Source: Paragonimus skrjabini miyazakii (Eukaryota; Platyhelminthes; Trematoda; Plagiorchiida; Troglotrematidae). Taken from it: a stretch of 64,000 nucleotides of DNA. The notes beneath the pieces were generated by a model. It did no database searches and was not told the origin of the DNA. It was given only the letters and a program-made list of their open reading frames with translations. Each line of letters opens with the position of its first letter. The stretch's first letter is position 1. Location of the stretch: positions 85,094 to 149,093 of the forward strand of contig JTDE01000141.1 of the NCBI GenBank assembly GCA_014338405.1. The letters run 5' to 3'. Below are positions 23,301 through 35,679 of this stretch, piece by piece. The position numbers and the translations under genes were made by a program.

Positions 23301-26300
23301 CTGTTTGTAACAGAAATATAAGCGCCAATGATGTAGTTTATTCGTCAAAACCATACATTTCTTTGCGCCTAACAACGCTCCTGTTAGAGCAAACCCACAG
23401 GAAGTCAGACAAATTCAAACAATCGAGTTTTGCATTAATGTGGCTCCAATTGTTCAGCTTGGCCCGGCAATCTGTGTATATTGATGTATATGGAATAAAT
23501 TACCTAACTTGGACAAACTCACTACCTAGCCTCTACAGTAAAAGCAACGCACGCATTCAGCTATACCACAGAACTGACTTCAGCTCAGAGTATAACCATA
23601 GATAAAAATAACCATAGATAAAAATGTAAAACTTTAATAACGAACAACTATCATAACTCTTGCTGCTGTTTCATCCTGAATATAGGCTGTACAGGTGAAT
23701 GTTACGGTTTACGGAGATACTTTGAAATGTACAAAACAAATGCAAGACTAGATATGGTAGTGTGATATTCCGCTTAACATTCTTTCAGCGTTGACAATTA
23801 TCCTCTTTTTAGTCAAGTACCACTAGATGCCTGGCGCACGCGGACTACACTTGGTGCATTTCACCATCCGGGTGCACTATAGAAACATTCTTCAATATAA
23901 ATATTGTTAACTCGTTGGTTTCGTGTAAAATGATTGTTTTCCTCAAACTACACACACGATGGATGCAAACCCTACAGATAGACCATGGGACATTACCAGA
24001 AATATTCTTCTCAAAGCAGCTCAAATGCCGTATGCGCCGGACACTTGTAGATATGACAAACAATCGACACAGAGTCCATGAGGTCTTTGACAAAGTGAAA
24101 AGCCGATTGTATAGAATGGATTTAGTGCGGCAATGATAATACAGCATATTAAACTTTAGGTTTGTTCCTCTAAATTACATAGTTTGATCAAGATTTCTTC
24201 AAACGTGGTTTGATGTTCTTTCTTATTATTCCGAAAAATATTTATGGTTGATTAAGACAATGAAACTTTCAAAAAATTTAATTGTTCTTTAGCGATGTGA
24301 CTTGAATTTTGACGTTCTCAAGTTTGACAGTAATGAAGGCTTTTTGCAAAATGTTGTCTATTTTGCGAATAGATAAGTAAAGGTTTTTACTTGTTTTCTA
24401 TTGACTGCTGAATAGACAATTTTCAACACTGTTAATTAACAACTTCATTTTTGTTTGCAAACGGTAAAGTGCAAAGACAATAGAATAATCGAGGTTGAGT
24501 TAAAGGGACGATAAAATTAAGAGTAATTATGAATATACTCACGTGTTTTTCATGTAACGTCCCGCCGTAGGCAACGGAAAATTTCGCATATGTCCCGGAT
24601 GATATTTTTGGTAGATTCCTAGAACATAGACAAATTGTTCAATTCTTTCATCTCTCTCTTTAGACATTTTGTGCGACGCAAGCAGTTTTTTTATTGTGGT
24701 GTGCACTAACATGAAATTATTCGAAAGCAGATAAATTTAAATGAATAATTGCAGGAAATTAAACTTGTGCCCGATATCTTTTGTATTTGTGCAGTAACAA
24801 AAAATACGTTCGTTGCAACCGAACAAAATTTGTCTTTACTCTACTATGACGGTTTCACTGGATGTGATAGATTTACTCCTATGTATTAAGCGGCAAACAA
24901 ATTAAAATTGAATGAAGAAAAAACATACCTGCTTTAACAAACCTTTCTAATTTTGTGACTGCTAGCTGGGTGTAAGTTTTGAGGTGTCAAACCCTTCTAG
25001 AACCATACTATTTAGGTTTTTGATTAAAACCAAATAATATCAACGTATTCGAACCAAGTGCTTGAAATTTACATGTCTCAATGTATAAGCTACTAATCGT
25101 TCAAACATAACCTAGTACAGACAGAATAATTTGCTCAGAAGAAAATCATCCACTGTCTTTTGAGTATCATGGAGGAAAGTGATTCAAAAAACCTTATCAT
25201 CGGGGCCGAAACCATCCTAATACTGCTTTAGTCTTTCTTATATTTGGAGTGTTATACGGTACGTATTTTATAGGTCATTGCTAAAGTAGACGATATAACT
25301 CAACCAACTTGAATACTTAGTTGTTTATCAAATCGGTTGCTGAACATCTGGTTTCGGTTGAAGATCACTGACTGTAGGATGCGGTGTGACACCAAGCAAA
25401 GTCGTTGTATCGTCTCTCTCCATCATAAGACCATTGACATGAACTATGGAATCAGAATTCAGTTCAAAATGTTAATTCATTTTTATATTATATCAAACAC
25501 ACCAAACTGAGCCCGCCACGACACTCGGACCTGTACGCTGACGCATTTATTCTTTGATAATGTTACTTCTTTTACTGACGGAACATTTGTAATCTAGTTG
25601 GTGAGCCCGGCAGAAACTAAGAGGCTATCAAATCCCGTTAATTGTTTTAGCAATCCATTATGTGCAGTTAGACACGAATTTATTTCAGATCTTTCATTTC
25701 AATACATATCCTAAGATAATTGAGGCTGGTTGAAAGATAAGTCATTTCTGTTATTCTCCATTTTCTTCATGTGCCCTCAAAAAATACATTTTTAATTCAA
25801 AAGAAAGAATATGCCACAATCGGGGGCAGTCGCTACAGCTTCTCCCCTGACAAGGACTGTAGAAATACATATCGAAACTGTCTGTTACACACACGGTTGA
25901 CGCAGAGGGAGCCTGGAACTGAGTTTTTGGAAAAAACATTGAAATAAAGATGTTTACCATCAATGAAGTTCAACTGAAGTAGCGTTTCTTCTCCGCTTGT
26001 TCACCGTATTCTGCTATCAACCGACACTGCTCCCTTGTAATTCAATTTCAACCCATACTGACATTAAGCTTTGTGACTGAGCGGACTTGCATAATGGCCT
26101 ACCATATATTCCACTGTATATTTGAGTGGAATGATATCAGATTTTTAGTATCAAACTTTCTTTAAACCATATTCAAACAGACAAATGTGTCACATCTGTT
26201 CATCGGCTCACGGTCGTTGAGTACATTAACCATCTGCATACTGACGGCATACAAACGACTGGTTTGTCAAGTCCATTGTGATATTTCTCACCTATATGTT

Positions 26301-26346
26301 CCGAAACTGACATAGAAAATGGCAGTTAACACGTATTCTGCAATAG
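23301..26346. other. Nothing recognised; probably upstream copine intron
   Basis: The preceding C2A exon, expected to contain an SDP motif, was not found here. Frames near 23.85-24.15 kb on both strands have no clear family. Confidence 0.5.
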
Positions 26347-26543
26347 TTACCAAAAACTACTGTTTATGTCCTCTCTCTTGAAAGAATATTGCACTGAGTT
26401 CCCCGCATCTATTTTCAAGTCTAACCAACATTCATTGGGATTGAGCTGAGAAGTTGATCTCACAGTGATTCTTGAGGCCGACGAACAGACCGATACACTA
26501 TAAACGGTTTTGTCCTCGTTTGGATTCGTCATGTAGATATGGT
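26347..26543 (-). other. Coding-like segment with NPNEDK motif (possible exon)
   Basis: On the minus strand this reads DHIYMTNPNEDKTVYSVSV and later RSTSQLNPNECWLDLKIDAG without a stop for 60-odd codons. It has no family I recognise. A possible acceptor precedes it (CATTAAG), and the frame closes near a GTAACT. Two shorter, diverged relatives on the plus strand at 26548-26604 and 26839-26900 share the NP(N/D)-acidic-K and AVS/SVS pattern at protein level. That indicates coding ancestry, either a host exon or a transposon protein. Confidence 0.35.
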
Positions 26544-26838
26544 CTTAATGGTAAAGTATACCAGTAACCCTGATGAAAACAAACTGGCAGTATCGCTTTG
26601 AAGGTAAACATCAAGAATAGCTGTCAACCTAATATCGGGCTCGTGCGGTCGTAGCCAGTGCAAAAACTGTCAGTCCGACATGGACTGGGTGTTTACACCC
26701 AAACGTAGTGAAAAGTCTACAATAGCTCATTTACGGTTGGATTTGTTCTTCTCGACCGATACTTATAAAATTGGTAGCTGGGCGCATGACTTCTCGCTTG
26801 TAACTTGAGATGTTAATGGGTTACTTTTCATTCAGACT

Positions 26839-26900
26839 ATCTCTACCTCGTGAATCCGAACAAGGACGTAATCGAGTATGCAGTGTCGATTTGAAGGTTA
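26839..26900 (+). pseudogene. Diverged copy of the NPNEDK segment
   Basis: After TTACTTTTCATTCAG, a good acceptor, the plus strand reads DYLYLVNPNKDVIEYAVSI and then TGA. It resembles the minus-strand segment at 26543-26347 at both nucleotide and protein level. A third partial copy (SNPDENKLAVSL, then TGA) lies at 26548-26604 on the plus strand. Function unknown. Confidence 0.35.
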
Positions 26901-27931
26901 ACACCAATAATCGTTATTAATCAAAAACATCAGGGTAATTCGTCAAATATCAGTGTAATATATAACGTTTTTCATCTTTGTGTGAACAGTGGAATCAGTG
27001 AATGGCACTGGACTTCCCGTTTATCAACAACGGTGTATTATTCATCAAGGATCTAAATCGTACTGATGCAATAAACTACGCTCAGTTGACATTCTTTCTA
27101 GCAGCTTTAAGGGTTTTTCGGACAATACACTGACCTTTAGCTAAGTCAAGACCAACGATAATGTTAGCTGTTCATCAGTTTTATTAGAGGATTTTACAAA
27201 CCAAGAAAAATAAAAGAACCGATCCCCAAGATAATAGTCATTAAAACGCTGAGGGTACCATTTAGTGTGCAAAATTTCTCAGTCGCCAACTTAACAGTAC
27301 ATTGGTAATGCCGAATCTTCACGTACATATGAAGGGCATTTCCAGCGCGGTGTAATTTGATATTTGGATTGCATTTTCCGTTCCTGCCACACGTTGTTAG
27401 GATACCGCAAAATCAGCCACAAAATGATTTAGTTTATCTCTTGTGCACTTGAACATCAATTATCGGTATTAAGATAATTCTATTTCAGAGACAGTTCACC
27501 TTCGTTTCTGATAGTAAGCTGTACAGAATGAAAATAATTCTGTCGATGATGTGTCCGTGGACTCATCATCTTTTGCCAGACTTCTCGCTTCACGTATGTG
27601 TGTGCAAAAAAAATACTACTAGTTTCCTGAAATGTTGTTTTTGGGAGGTTGTTTGTTTTCAAATGTTTTATCGAGCAAATACTTTAAAGATTAGTGCTTG
27701 AACTACCGATTTTTCTTAAGCAATTTGTACAACAAAAATGTTGATGACAAGTTTTATGTTCGCATGAATTATGTTGCGCTCTAGTAGGTGAATAAAGAAA
27801 ACGTGTCAGATATCAACTGTGCTCCATCTGCAAAACACGGATAGAGAACATATTCTGAACTAGGTCAGACAGTACGACACGAACATATATGGCGCCAAAA
27901 TTGAACATAGAAAGAGAGAGTCTGCGTGGAG

Positions 27932-28376
27932 TCTGCAATGTTGTCTGTTTGCCAATGTGTTGTGCAATCACAAAGGTGCAACGACATTTCTGTGGATAAA
28001 TCAATGTGATATAAACCATCTATAATCTAACATAAAACAGATTCGATATACACCAAAGAGTTTCACTAACCGTTTGTTATCAACTACTGACAAATCCGTT
28101 GACCAACCTGACCACGACAGTCTGAATAGTAACTATGGGCTAAAAACCCCGTGGACTTTGGAGCAGTCTTTAAAGTAGTTTGGAAATGAGTGCAATCAAT
28201 ATATTTCACCAAGTCAATGAACTCTGTGAGTCACTTTTATTGAGTGTATATTTATTGTGTATTTCTAACCAAAATCTAATAAGCTAGCCTCATATTGTTC
28301 CGAGTTAGTTAGTCCGATCATGTTCTATTCACGCCATCAGTAGCTGCAGTAGCCCTGCAAACTCTGTACCTACACA
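27932..28376 (+). repeat. Long inverted repeat, left arm (445 bp)
   Basis: This arm is the reverse complement of 30212-30655 with only about eight mismatches by eye. It begins TCTGCAATGTTGTCTGTTTG and ends TACCTACAC. The clustered differences (GGGCTAAAAACCCCGTGG against GGACTAAAAACTCCATGG) look like substitutions after duplication. No coding function recognised in the arm. A 68-codon frame crossing it on the minus strand is unremarkable. Confidence 0.9.
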
Positions 28377-30211
28377 ATCAATCAAAATTCAAAACCTTTC
28401 CTTTCCTAAGCTTATCATAGCGGGTCCATCACCACTCACTTGTGACTCAAGGGAATCAGACGTAGTCTCTGTTGGTCACTGCTTACCAGCTGCTGAGTGA
28501 TTACTAACCAAGGTTTGTGAGTGAAAAGCAAAACGTTAACTTTAACAATAAAAGATATAGTTACGTACAAACAGTGACATCTGTCATGTTCACGCATAAC
28601 ATCCTCGTGTGTTAGAAATTAGCTTTCAAAATCAAATGTTCATTCATTACCAAAAAGAATAAAGTAAACAAAAGTATGAGATCAAAACAATTATGTTCAA
28701 ACAGATCTCAACTATTTCCAGTTGCTGTGTGCTCTGCTTCGGGCTCAGCCACCGGAGATTACAAACGACAGTATAGAAGAATCTCAAAATGTAATGGTTG
28801 GGTATTAAACTGTTCATCAGACTTGTTGTAATATTATGCGAATCGTTTAAGAACGTCAGCTGTGGGTTACATTCCCTTCATTATGGCATGGTAATCTGCA
28901 CCACCTTTAGCTAATTTACTTTCTACAAAATGTTTTTCACCTGGATCCCTCCTACATATATTTGCCAATGGTGAAGGTTACAACAGTGCGACCACTAAGA
29001 CATTAACAGTTCTTTGTCAAATGGAAGCCGTTAATTGAATAGAGGATTGTTTTGCTCAGTCATTTACTGTGTTCAAACTGAGTGAAACGGGATTGATTTT
29101 TACGTTGCTGATGTAAACGACATTGGACAGAAAAAGGAAAATTTCGTAGACGACTAAAATTTGACATATTTCACTGTTTATGTCCACATCCCCAGTAGCA
29201 ATGACACTGTGGTATACCTTTTTGATTTCATAACTAAATAACTCCTGTGTAAATGAATTAAAAATCTAACTAAAAACTCGCTTATTCGGCACAAAATGAT
29301 GGCCAAGTACAGAAAACTTATATTAATCTTCTAGTGATATCTCGATCATATGGATTAAAATCAAACCACAAAACAAGTGGAGTCAGCATCGTTACCAACA
29401 CCCTTAAGCGACCATAAAAAGTGTGCAAACAGCTGTAATTTTCCCCTGGTATAAAGGATAATGGGGTGCACATTCAGTCAGCTTTATTAGTACATGTATG
29501 TTAATATGATAATCTAGTGCTGCTGCGCGAAAAATGGCCAAGTAGCAGATTCATTGTTGAAACTACTCTAACAGCCTGACTGTTTCGTGAGGATTCAAAC
29601 CCGGACTCACGGCACACTAGGACCTATTTGCTCTTAACGAGAACTAACTCTCTATTCACGCGAAAGCATTGACAAGAAGCGTTACAAGTAAAGGCAGGTC
29701 TTCTCTGGCCAATCTCTCTTTCGGTGTTAATGTAACAGAGCTGTCAAAGTAAACCAGTGGAAAAACATGGACGGATCAAGCTGTTCGCTTGACCAGAACT
29801 GTTAGAAAAAGCGTGTTTTGTAGGTATAACATCAGTGCTACTCGAAATTGCTGTGCGTTTGCAAAATTGTTTGGTTCCCTATTCATCTGTCACAGCGGAG
29901 AAAATAATTCAGTCTCAGTAAACCTTCTTCCCGTAAACTATAACGTATGGCGGTGGTTCATTTAGCCACCGTTTCTCGTTCGTCCATGTGGCTTATCTTT
30001 GCTCGTTCACTGGGCCTGCGTCATACATGAAGCAAGTGCACTTAAGAAAACTAGATATAGGCCCGACAATTCTCGACGTGGTCACAGACGACCACCAATT
30101 TTCATCTAGATAAAATTACTGTTGCGCCATGAGTCTCAAATTAATGAGATGGTCCTGCATCTCACTCTCTGGAAGGAGAATTGATATCCAACAACCGATT
30201 ATCCACAATTC
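28377..30211. other. Spacer between the inverted repeat arms
   Basis: About 1.8 kb with no open frame of note on either strand and no transposase motif. It contains a tRNA-like SINE candidate near 29520-29665 (minus). Otherwise nothing recognised. Confidence 0.6.
29520..29665 (-). repeat. Possible tRNA-derived SINE head
   Basis: On the minus strand a box-B-like GGGTTTGAATCCT (29602-29590) follows a stretch containing TTAAGAGC and GGTCCTAGTGTGCCGTGAG, giving tRNA-like spacing. No complete cloverleaf was drawn and no 3' body partner was found in the window. Confidence 0.35.
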
Positions 30212-30655
30212 GTGTAGGTACAGGGTTTGCAGGGCTACTGCAGCTACTGATGGCGTGAATAGAACATGATCGGACTAACTAACTCGGAACAATATGAGGT
30301 TAGCTTATTAGATTTTGGTTAGAAATACACAATAAATATACACTCAATAAAAGTGACTCACAGAGTTCATTGACTTGGTGAAATATATTGATTGCACTCA
30401 TTTCCAAACTACTTTAAAGACTGCTCCAAAGTCCATGGAGTTTTTAGTCCATAGTTACTATTCAGACTGTCGTGGTCAGGTTGGTCAACGGATTTGTCAG
30501 TAGTTGATAACAAACGGTTAGTGAAACTCTTTGGTGTATATCGAATCTGTTTTATGTTAGATTACAGATGGTTTATATCACATTGATTTATCCACAGAAA
30601 TGTCGTTGCCCCTTTGTGATTGCACAACACATTGGCAAACAGACAACATTGCAGA
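30212..30655 (-). repeat. Long inverted repeat, right arm (444 bp)
   Basis: Partner of 27932-28376. The inner edge is GTGTAGGTA and the outer edge CAACATTGCAGA. It ends some 250 bp before the 3' end of the LINE relic. I see no convincing target-site duplication outside the two arms. Confidence 0.9.
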
Positions 30656-30914
30656 GAATGATAATTCCTTAGAGTTTACAGTCATTGCGATTTTTGCGGT
30701 GATAGCAATCCTACGGGCAGCTAATTTTTCACGAACAATACACTTTCGACATTTTTAACTGCAATAATTTCACCAGGATGCAGTTTTTGGCTGTACAATT
30801 TCAAACGCTTAACAAGATGGATTCATTAGGTATGCCATCTGCCATCATTTGAACATCGATCACTAAGATCCATTGAAGCAAATTTCACTCAATCTTCCGC
30901 AGTTGACGACCTGT

Positions 30915-32540
30915 GAGGCTAATCCAATATATATGATTCAAGAAGGATTTGATACCCATTGTCACCGACGTATATGCCGTCTGCGTATTACTTTACAACT
31001 CATAAGCGAGTCAGCATTTTTGCCTACAGAATAATCTGCCTATTCCGTTGCTCATTTTCAGCGAGTTACCCTTAAACACTCGTCAGTATTTAGTGCGAGT
31101 TTGTGCATACAGGTGACCCGAGGAGTAAAATATCTTGCTGGTAAGAAGTAAGTCTTCCCTGAAATATCCGTGATTCACTTAGAGTTGACCTGGTTCTGAC
31201 AATCTTTCTAGGTGGGGTATTTTCTTCAGCCACGTGGTCCCTCTAATGATTTTTCTCTTAACATTTTCAATAAGTGTCGAATCTGTCATGTGACAGTAAC
31301 CATAGACCTACACGTTCGTTACCAGATGTGTGCGGTGTACGGATGTGAACATATTGGGAAACATTTAAGGGTTGAGGATCCAACACATTCTTCCTAGGAG
31401 GTCCAGGGTTGTTTGTATTATTTTAGCCATGGTAGCATATTTGTAGACAGACACAAACTGTCTGCCACTCTGGTATCTGGTTCTCTTTCGTATGCTGACA
31501 CGAGTAGCATTGTGTCATCAAGGTAATATTCAGTACAATTTCTATGGCAAACTTGCGTGACTTTATAGTTTTTGACACTGAACGGTAGTTATTTTTATGG
31601 ATTACTGATTTCGGTATTTGAAATCATCTTGTAAAGTCATCACATATTCTGAGCACTCTGGAACTCGCCACAGTCTTGTTTCATGGGCGTGGAGAAACAA
31701 CGGCGATTTGACTATACTGGGCAGTCGAATAACCAAGAGAACAAATAGCAGTGGTCCCAATGTCGACTTTTTGCGGAACGCTGCTGTTGGCTGTAGACCA
31801 CTCTACCAGCTCTCAGTTCACTTTGACGTTGAACCTACGTTCAGTCAGCTAATCCCTTTAACACGTGAGTAAGCGCTCATTAAGTCCATAACTGTTCAGG
31901 TTATGCATCAACATGTAATAATCAACCATCTGAAAGGCTTTCGAGCAATCAGGGTAAACCAAGTCTATGGCCAATTCTGCGTTCGCGGCTTTCTTCTAAG
32001 CATCACGGGTAATCAGCAGTTTCATGATGCATAATTTCCCCTACAAAAGCCATGTTGTAGGTCGTTAATTTTACCCTGCATAGTCATCGAGTAAGTTGTT
32101 CATCACTATAAAAACCGCTGAATAGAACGCTAATGGTCGATAGATTTTCTGGTCATTGCTGCATAGATCTTTGAAGATGGGTTTGGTTGTTAACTTTTTC
32201 CAGATTTCCGGTGAACCGTCAGTTGCAAAGAAGAGTAGATTATGCCGTAGTCGGTTCTGTCAATTTCGTGGTGCAATATTTTAGGATGACAGGGCATACC
32301 AAGTCTGAACAGGGCGATTTCCGAATTATTATGTGTTTTGATTCGGTTCTGAATTTTGACATTGAAATTTGGGGTAATTCGCCTAAGTTGCTGATATCTG
32401 CGTATTCAAAACATCGCTCGCAATTTACAGCTGTGCAAATTCACATACTGTTTACGCAGAGCGTTGGCCGCTTCTGTATCTGTATTAGCAAATCCACCAG
32501 AGGTTTGCATTCACAAAATGTGCGTACTGCGACTTCAATG
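30915..32540 (-). mobile_element. Decayed CR1-like LINE, RT domain to C-terminus
   Basis: Fragments of one retrotransposon protein appear in order on the minus strand, in shifting frames. ANTDTEAANALRKQYVN lies near 32.5 kb, then HPKILH and WKK, a QHGF-type segment, and DLVYPDCSKAF...LNSYGLNERLL near 31.95 kb. These are followed by FNVKVN, STLGPLLFVLLV, then LIENVKRKI, REDLLLTSKIF, KGNSLKM and a final KSFL near 30.95 kb. This is the usual order of a CR1/Jockey-type RT with its conserved tail. The catalytic F/YADD box reads HAHE (about 31680-31710), so it is dead. Many stops and frameshifts indicate great age. The endonuclease part is not seen. Confidence 0.75.
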
Positions 32541-33995
32541 TAGAAAACTTCTGGATTCAGCTTCAGACATTAAGAAGGATCGCGATGGTAACAAAATCAG
32601 TCCACTCTGACAGTAGTTAGGGTGCCAATGCGCCAAATGACACTCAGCAGGCGCACGTTCAGTTTGTTCTAGATGTTACCTGTTCCAAGTTGGGCGTTTT
32701 AGTGTAATCAAGCAAATTATCAAAACTGACGTTATACAGTTCGATCCTAGTATTATTGAAAAATTTGAACATACACATATATATACATATTTGGCAGCCT
32801 CAATTGTCTACCTGGAATATGCATACATAACTGTCGTATATAACAACCGATCAACACAGAATAATATAAAATTACTTTAAGTAAACCCAAGGTTGAGTAT
32901 GCAGTGTTCTAAAATATTTTCAAACCGAAGACAATTAGAAAACACAGTGCGCCATGCTCAGTGATAATTTTTTGGCATAAAGTCAATCAAACCTGACGGA
33001 CACACTTCGTGCACTTCAATTGTGGCTGACTGTTTTGCACAACAATAAGGAGCAAAAATTGAGCACTGCAGGGTTAAAGGATTTTTACTTAGGTGATCTT
33101 TGTCGGTAATTATAGTGAAAACCCATTTTTAACAAAAATCTCGCATTGTCCTCGATGACAAATTCTGCCGACAGATAAAAACGTCTATGGTAGTGTGTCC
33201 GTAAAGCCTCTATCGTTGGTTATACACAGAATTTAATCAGAGATCAAAGAAGGATTATAGAAAGTTAAGCTTCATAGGCATTGTAACCGGTGGTCAGAAA
33301 ACTGTCTCAACCACAACAATTGACACTTATGAGAAATAAGACGACTGAGACGCAAATCTTTCATACACTATAGAAGTTACGTATCGGGTTGATTTATCAC
33401 CAACTAACCGTCTTATTGTGTGTGTGATTTACAGTTTGAGTTTCACGTTCATGGATGAATAGGTTAGTTAAATTCATGTTGGTTGAAAGAAGGTAGTCTA
33501 TTTGGGATCAAATTTCAATCAATAGAGAGAACCTCGGCGGTGATAGAAAGCTGTGCTTGGTTCAACACAAACTTCAACAATTCGGTTTTTCTTGTATCCC
33601 TTTAATTTTCATCACAAAGGTATAGGATTGTATTTTATGACGTAAACATGCAATTAACAGAATATTCAAGCAAAAACTTATGAATACGAATAACTAAACG
33701 TTGAAGTTAATCCAACCAAGCGGCCGTATGGTTCATATGATGACTAATTTGTATTAACTGTACACTACTATTGCCTTATGAATGTTTTCTCCTCAAGTCA
33801 GACACTAAAGTATGGATATACAAATGCTATTTTATGACATTTCGCGCTAGGTTTAAAAGCCATCTCTATTCTCACTATAGAAATAAAACATTTCTAATAT
33901 ATCCTACTAAACACCTGCTGGTGACCTCTCGAAAATACATCAAGCATGTACTAATTCTCTTTGCAAAAGTATAAAATGCAATATGTTGACGACAC
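32541..33995. other. Nothing recognised
   Basis: May contain more of the decayed LINE just beyond 32540, but no readable motif. Confidence 0.4.
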
Positions 33996-34150
33996 GATGA
34001 ATATTTTGTCCGGAAACAGGCAATGACTGCGGCACAGTACTCTTTCGGAGAACGTTTCCAGACGGCAATTCGAGTTACCCGAGGACCTCAGCCTGGCAGG
34101 CGACAATTAGCCACTGTACTAAATAGAACAGTCGGGATCCTCACACATCT
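33996..34150 (-). repeat. Hammerhead-SINE 3' body fragment
   Basis: On the plus strand AACGTTTCCAGACGG, GAGGACCTCAGCCTGGCAGG and CGACAATTAGCC follow the same order as AACGTTTCAAACTAG, GAGGACCCCATCCAGGCAGG and CGACACCTACG at 63679-63740. It is therefore the 3' part of the element seen at the right edge of the window, with no ribozyme. Confidence 0.6.
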
Positions 34151-35590
34151 TGACCAGTCATTGATTAACTACCATGCGACTGATGGTATTAGTATATAAC
34201 ACCTAGTACGGTGATACCTAACCTCGTATGCGGAGTACTTGAACTAACCAACGCAGACTGTTCAACGTAATCAGTCGACCGTTTTTGGTCGTGCGCCCTG
34301 AGCGTTTGGAACTACGCGGCGGCGAACAGCTGTATTGCTCTTTTGATCAGCCTACATGAGACAGTCTAACTGACGGAAGCAACGATGGCCAAACTCTGCA
34401 AGTTCCTCGAAGTCTTAGTCGTAAACTGGTCGTGTTTCCAAACCACACGGCAAAGTAAGATAACCACGGGAAGTATATGCGGTTCTTTTGAATGAAAACC
34501 AGGCGTTCTGCTTGACTCCGCAGACGACGCATTTAAACCGTCTCCCAGTTAGACAGTTATCGGTGTATTTTCAAACATCCATCGGCTTCTACTATCAAAT
34601 ACTCGCTTTCTTAGTAAATCACAAAAGTCACTTGTAGTTGTATGCGCCTAGTGATAAAAGCAGAGTAGGCAGAGTAGTTGCAACTTCTCTTTACATAGTA
34701 ACTCCCCAAATTCTAATTCTTTGTTTGTTGGAATGTTAATCCATCAATTTAGTAATAAAATTTAGTTTGACAAATCAAAAGCCACCCAACTTGTTCCATA
34801 AAACTTTTCGTAACTTTATTTGTTTGTCGCCATCTTGGGCAGTGTCAAACCTTTAGTTCAATAATTTTAAAACTTGTCTCGGTGACTGTATTGCTACTGG
34901 CCAACTTCAACAATATTCACTGAGGTCCTATAAGCTTATCCTGAGGTTTTATTATTCCACTGACAAATTTAATTGCGTTGTCTATCGCTGTATTGCGAAC
35001 ACTCGTGGCATCGTTCTGCACTTTACAATATGTATTCAGTCAATAAACTGACATTTATAATTTACAATTGCTTTGGATGCATAAGGATTATGTTGTTAGC
35101 CTAACCAGTTGTTCATTTCGGGACCTTGAGGAACATTATCATTTTGATTTTAGTTAAGTGCATACCATTTTTCAATCAGGATTTCATGGAAAACTTTAGG
35201 TCATTCGTGAAATTCAGTGCTCATTTCGTCTATTTTAATAGCTTTACTAGAGATAAATCGATATTTTGACGATTCCAACTGGCAGCATCAGTGTATTGAG
35301 CATGTAACACGTCGCGTGCTGGCAATCATTTAGAATCACGCAGCAGCTCCGGCAAAAAAAACGTGAGCTTGTGAATGAATTATTATCTCCATCTGTTGAG
35401 AATGCGATCCCAGAAATTATAACCTTCGTACATACATTCAAGTCATTCAGTGTCAGATGGCGTAATCTGAGATAAACAAGCTACCCTCTACTCGATTAAA
35501 CGGGATGCCATTCCGCTGATTCAGGCAAACGAACTGTGATTGGGAACAAAGGAGGCAAATGAGCTGCCGTTTTGACAGTATATTACATAC
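34151..35590. other. Nothing recognised
   Basis: No coding or repeat signal between the SINE fragment and PLE relic 2. Confidence 0.5.
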
Positions 35591-35651
35591 GTCGCGAGAT
35601 GTTAACATTTCGTTTACTCTCTTCAGCCATGAACGTGAAACATTGGGATAT
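35591..35651 (+). repeat. Inverted repeat, left arm of PLE relic 2
   Basis: 61 bases whose reverse complement matches 36186-36245 at roughly 85-90% identity. It corresponds to the outer part of the arm in relic 1, so the inverted segment is shorter in this copy. Confidence 0.8.
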
Positions 35652-35679
35652 CCTTTCTAAACGTGTTACTCACTAGACG

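Noticed and set aside
27813..28019. 68-codon minus-strand frame in the inverted-repeat arm as a transposon gene
   Set aside because: Too short, no motif, and only partly shared by the other arm.
32187..32543. 118-codon plus-strand open frame
   Set aside because: It lies antisense to the upstream part of the CR1-like LINE relic; the minus strand carries the recognisable motifs.
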